Shown: one piece after another, positions 5,297 through 7,856 of the stretch
Numbering within the stretch: position 1 is the stretch's first letter
Layout: every line of letters begins with the position of its first letter
From: Clostridiales bacterium
Lineage (GTDB): Bacteria > Bacillota > Clostridia > Peptostreptococcales > Anaerovoracaceae
DNA: 7,856 nucleotides
Assembly (NCBI GenBank): GCA_003542355.1
Contig: DPKU01000179.1
Location: 1 to 7,856, forward strand
Direction of reading: 5' to 3'
Translations under genes and position numbers: made by a program
The notes under the pieces: generated by a model
Database searches by the model: none
Told to the model about the DNA's origin: nothing
What the model saw: only the letters and a program-made list of their open reading frames with translations

Positions 5297-6763
5297 ATGT
5301 GTCCTAAAAATGAAAATCATGTCAAAAATACATCAACATCAGACGACACCACACCTCAAATAAAAAAACAACTGGAGAACGAGAAAAAAATATCCGAAGA
5401 TCTAATGGAGATACTGGAAGGTTCCTACGATGGCATTCTTGTGACCGATGGGGATGGAAATGTACTGTATGTGAATAATTCTTACGAGCGGATCGCTGAG
5501 ATCAAACTCACCGATCTGATCGGACGGAACATGAAAGAGTTGATCAATCCCGTATGGATGCCAAACTCAGTCGCTTTCGTGGTGGCAGAACAGAGGCAAC
5601 CCGTATCCAAAAGACAGATCACCAAATCCGGGAAAAACATCATTGTGACAGGGCGTCCCGTTTTCGGGAAAAAGGGAGACATCAAGAAAATCGTCATCAA
5701 TGTCCGGGATATCACCGAGATCTATGAATTGCGCGAAGAACTGCTCAAAGCCCGCACCCGGGAGCAGATCCTTTCCTCCAGCTATGATTTTTCAGAAATG
5801 ATCGCCAAAGGCGATCACAAAGTGATCGCAGTATCTGAACAAATGAAATCCATACTCAATACTGCCGAGAAAATTGCGAATTTTCAGGCAACTGCGCTGA
5901 TCACTGGAGAATCCGGTGTGGGTAAAGAGGAAGTCGCCAAATATATCCACAAAAAAAGCTTGCGTAAAGAAAAACCCTTCATCACGATCAACTGCGGGGC
6001 CATTCCCCAAAATCTGTTGGAATCGGAGCTGTTCGGTTACGAGAAGTTCGCTTTTACCGGCGCGTCCCAGCGTGGAAAGACCGGTTTGCTGGAGTTGGCC
6101 AATGGCGGTTCGGTATTTCTGGATGAGATCGGAGAAACGTCACTTGACTTTCAAGTGAAGCTGCTCCGCGTGCTTGAATCCAAGGAAATCCGCCGTGTCG
6201 GCGGCTCCAAAGATGTGGAAGTGGATATTCGGATCATTGCTGCCACCAATAAATCCCTGGAAGAAATGGTGGAGAACGGAAGTTTCCGGGAGGATCTTTA
6301 TTATCGCCTGAATGTTGTTCAGTTGCACATCCTGCCGCTGCGCAAGAGAACGGACGACATAGAGCCTCTGGCCCGGCTGTTTATCGCACACTTCAACAAC
6401 AAATACCAGCAGAATAAGGTTTTGACAATGGACGTTATACAGGAGTTTCTCAGCTTCACATGGCCCGGCAATGTGCGGCAGCTGAAGAATGTGATAGAGA
6501 ACATGATCATCCTGAGCAACAATGACTATTTGCAGGTGGACGACGTTCCCTGGCTGGCCGACAATGCGAAAGTCATCCGGAAGAATACGATCAAAGCGAT
6601 CACGGCCAACGATGAACTATCCTTGTCCGAAGCGGTGGAAAATCTGGAAAAGCTTATGCTGGAACAGGCAAAAGCGAAATTTAAGACCACGCGGGAAATT
6701 GCGGCAGCTTTAAAAGTCGATCAGTCCACCATCGTACGAAAAATGAAAAAGTACGATGTATAG
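5297..6763 (+). CDS. PAS domain sigma-54-dependent transcriptional activator (AAA+ enhancer-binding protein)
   Basis: This cytoplasmic activator uses ATP hydrolysis to open promoters held by sigma-54 RNA polymerase. It has 488 residues. The N-terminus carries a short charged helix followed by a PAS sensor domain at about 36-139 (GSYDGILVTDGDGNVLYVN at its start). The AAA+ core has Walker A GESGVGKE (204-211), Walker B VFLDE (273-277), arginine fingers in FREDLYYRLN (Arg331, Arg337) and WPGNVRQL near 389-396. A TyrR-like helix-turn-helix follows at about 464-485 (TTREIAAALKVDQSTIVRK). The sigma-54 contact loop, normally GAFTGA, reads FAFTGA at 251-256. The ATG at 5297 is chosen because AGGGAGG lies just upstream; a TTG six codons earlier has no better signal. 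It is divergent from tctC and followed by a sigma-54 promoter, so the crotonase operon is its probable target. The PAS ligand is unknown. Confidence 0.92.
   Translation: MCPKNENHVKNTSTSDDTTPQIKKQLENEKKISEDLMEILEGSYDGILVTDGDGNVLYVNNSYERIAEIKLTDLIGRNMKELINPVWMPNSVAFVVAEQRQPVSKRQITKSGKNIIVTGRPVFGKKGDIKKIVINVRDITEIYELREELLKARTREQILSSSYDFSEMIAKGDHKVIAVSEQMKSILNTAEKIANFQATALITGESGVGKEEVAKYIHKKSLRKEKPFITINCGAIPQNLLESELFGYEKFAFTGASQRGKTGLLELANGGSVFLDEIGETSLDFQVKLLRVLESKEIRRVGGSKDVEVDIRIIAATNKSLEEMVENGSFREDLYYRLNVVQLHILPLRKRTDDIEPLARLFIAHFNNKYQQNKVLTMDVIQEFLSFTWPGNVRQLKNVIENMIILSNNDYLQVDDVPWLADNAKVIRKNTIKAITANDELSLSEAVENLEKLMLEQAKAKFKTTREIAAALKVDQSTIVRKMKKYDV
6730..6758. repeat. inverted repeat just upstream of the sigma-54 promoter
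   Basis: CATCGTAC (6730-6737) and GTACGATG (6751-6758) form a perfect 8-bp inverted repeat with a 13-base spacer. They overlap the last codons of the activator gene and end 9 bases before the -24 box. The site may be an operator acting on the crotonase promoter. It is nearer to the promoter than typical activator sites, and part of it is fixed by the conserved coding sequence, so chance is possible. Confidence 0.3.
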
Positions 6764-6765
6764 TG

Positions 6766-6782
6766 TTGGCAATCAAATTGCA
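6766..6782 (+). promoter_or_regulatory. sigma-54 (-24/-12) promoter of the crotonase operon
   Basis: TTGGCAATCAAATTGCA contains TTGGCA and TTGCA, with exactly 10 bases between the invariant GG (6768-6769) and GC (6780-6781). It departs from the family consensus only at the two less conserved bases after TGGCA. Transcription would start near 6793, leaving a 41-base leader before the ATG. It lies directly after the activator stop codon, in the right orientation for the crotonase genes. A 10-base palindrome TATAGCTATA (6806-6815) lies in the leader. Confidence 0.75.
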
Positions 6783-6833
6783 TAGTAATAACTGCATCTT
6801 ACTACTATAGCTATAACAGACACGGAGGATTCG

Positions 6834-7601
6834 ATGCGTTATTTGAGTTTACAAATTGAAAATGGAATTGGCCTGATCAGTGTTCATCGACCCGAAGCTC
6901 TCAATGCGTTGAACCGGGAGATCATCGATGAGCTGGATGCTCTGCTGGACCAGATTCGGAAGGATCAGAGTATACATGTTTTGGTGTTGTGGAGCGAAAC
7001 GAATTTCGCTGCAGGCTCTGACATCAAATCCATGGTGGAAATGACCGTGGAGGAAGCAGCCGACTTTATCTTCAGCCCCACGTACAACAAACTGGATCTT
7101 CTGGACATCCCCACCATTGCGGGTATCGAAGGCTATGCTCTGGGCGGCGCACTGGAGCTGGCTATGGCCTGTGATATCCGGTTTGCCTCTGAAAGTGCTA
7201 AATTAGGCTATCCGGAAATCAATCTTGGGATCATGCCCGGTGCGGGAGGGACCATTCGTACGCCTCTTAAGATCGGAAGTCCCTGGGCCAGAGAACTGAT
7301 ATTCTCCGGTGACATCATCGATGCGCACAGAGCACTCCAGATCGGCCTTGTGAACCGGGTTTATCACGATGACGAGCTGTTTACGGAAACTATGAAATTC
7401 GCAAAAAAACTGTCCGCAAAAGCTCCTTTGGCCATGAAGCTGATCAAACAGACCATGCGGGAGGGGCTGGCTTGTGCCGATCCACTGGACGGAGTGGGCA
7501 TCGAAATGAAAAACTGGGCTACGCTTTTTGCTACAGAAGACCAGAAGGAAGGTATGCGGGCTTTCATCGAAAAGAGAAAGCCGGAATACAAGGGAAAATA
7601 A
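6834..7601 (+). CDS. enoyl-CoA hydratase/isomerase (crotonase) family protein
   Basis: This cytoplasmic acyl-CoA enzyme of the crotonase fold has 255 residues, the normal length. Both catalytic glutamates of true enoyl-CoA hydratases are present at the correct 20-residue separation: Glu108 in GGALELAMACDI and Glu128 in YPEINLG. This supports hydration of a 2-enoyl-CoA rather than another crotonase reaction. The oxyanion-hole strand reads AAGSDIKSM (59-67), with Ser62 where most members have Ala (AGADI). PGAGGT follows at 135-140, and the C-terminal helix with APLAMKLIKQ is typical. The ATG has GGAGG a few bases upstream. It is the first gene after the sigma-54 promoter and is followed by a second crotonase gene. 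The acyl-CoA substrate cannot be read from the sequence; fatty, amino-acid-derived or carnitine-type acyl-CoAs are all possible. Confidence 0.92.
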   Translation: MRYLSLQIENGIGLISVHRPEALNALNREIIDELDALLDQIRKDQSIHVLVLWSETNFAAGSDIKSMVEMTVEEAADFIFSPTYNKLDLLDIPTIAGIEGYALGGALELAMACDIRFASESAKLGYPEINLGIMPGAGGTIRTPLKIGSPWARELIFSGDIIDAHRALQIGLVNRVYHDDELFTETMKFAKKLSAKAPLAMKLIKQTMREGLACADPLDGVGIEMKNWATLFATEDQKEGMRAFIEKRKPEYKGK

Positions 7602-7618
7602 TCATGAAAGGAAAAGAA

Positions 7619-7856
7619 ATGAGTATGGTGAAGTTGGAAAAGACAGAGCAAATCGGCATTATTCGCATCGACCGTCCTGATGCAATGAATTCTTTGAATG
7701 AACAGGTTTTGACGGAACTCAGCGCTGAACTCGAGAAGGCGGAGTCAGACCCGGAGATCAGAGCAGTCATCATCACCGGAGAAGGGAAAGCTTTTGTCGC
7801 AGGCGCAGATATCGCCAGAATGCAGGAGCTCGACGAACAGGCGGGTTTTGACTTTG
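7619..7856 (+). CDS. second enoyl-CoA hydratase/isomerase (crotonase) family protein, 5' part
   Basis: The frame runs off the window after 79 codons, so only the N-terminal third is visible. It shows the crotonase start pattern IGIIRIDRPDAMNSLN (12-27), the strand IRAVIITGEGKAFVAGADI (47-65) carrying the canonical oxyanion-hole AGAD, and the start of the variable helix. The catalytic glutamate region lies outside the window, so hydratase cannot be told from isomerase or a related reaction. The ATG at 7619 is preferred because AAAGGA ends 6 bases before it. In-frame ATGs at 7604 (no ribosome site) and 7625 are alternatives. It begins 17 bases after the first crotonase gene and is surely cotranscribed. 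The two proteins are clear paralogues but not recent copies. Confidence 0.9.
   Translation, partial: MSMVKLEKTEQIGIIRIDRPDAMNSLNEQVLTELSAELEKAESDPEIRAVIITGEGKAFVAGADIARMQELDEQAGFDF

Noticed and set aside
1..7856. tRNA, rRNA, CRISPR array, phage or toxin-antitoxin genes
   Set aside because: I looked on both strands and found no repeat-spacer array, no tRNA-like cloverleaf and no such proteins. The coding space is filled by the transporter, catabolic, regulator and crotonase genes.

Overview
The window (7,856 bp, roughly half G+C) looks like chromosomal DNA of an anaerobic Firmicute, most likely a member of the Clostridia. This is inferred from the short lipobox signal of the binding protein, the strong AGGAGG-type ribosome binding sites, and a PAS/AAA+ sigma-54 activator with a TyrR-like C-terminal helix-turn-helix. 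No species can be named from the sequence alone.

Left and centre, minus strand (131-4989): a five-gene operon transcribed right to left in the order tctC, tctB, tctA, aldolase, kinase. The first three genes encode a complete tripartite tricarboxylate-type (TTT) transporter: an extracytoplasmic lipoprotein receptor, a small membrane subunit and a large membrane subunit. The last two encode a KDPG/KDPGal aldolase and a 2-dehydro-3-deoxygalactonokinase. Together these are the lower half of the De Ley-Doudoroff route, which splits a 2-keto-3-deoxy sugar acid into pyruvate and glyceraldehyde 3-phosphate. The simplest reading is a sugar-acid uptake and catabolism operon using a TTT transporter. No sugar-acid dehydratase is present. 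A long hairpin separates tctC from tctB, and a 14-bp hairpin terminator follows the kinase. The left edge may hold the last codons of a convergent gene.

Divergent control region (4990-5296): this holds an extended -10 promoter with a palindromic leader for tctC, a promoter for the regulator, and a 37-bp three-block element. The same three blocks, with identical spacing, recur at 71-107 beyond the other end of the operon. A weak sigma-54-like site faces tctC.

Right, plus strand (5297-7856): a PAS-AAA+-HTH sigma-54-dependent activator whose GAFTGA loop reads FAFTGA, followed by a well-matched -24/-12 sigma-54 promoter and two tandem crotonase-family (enoyl-CoA hydratase) genes. The second crotonase gene runs off the window. 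The activator very probably drives the crotonase operon. Whether it also controls the sugar-acid operon is open, but the shared element and the divergent layout make it worth testing.
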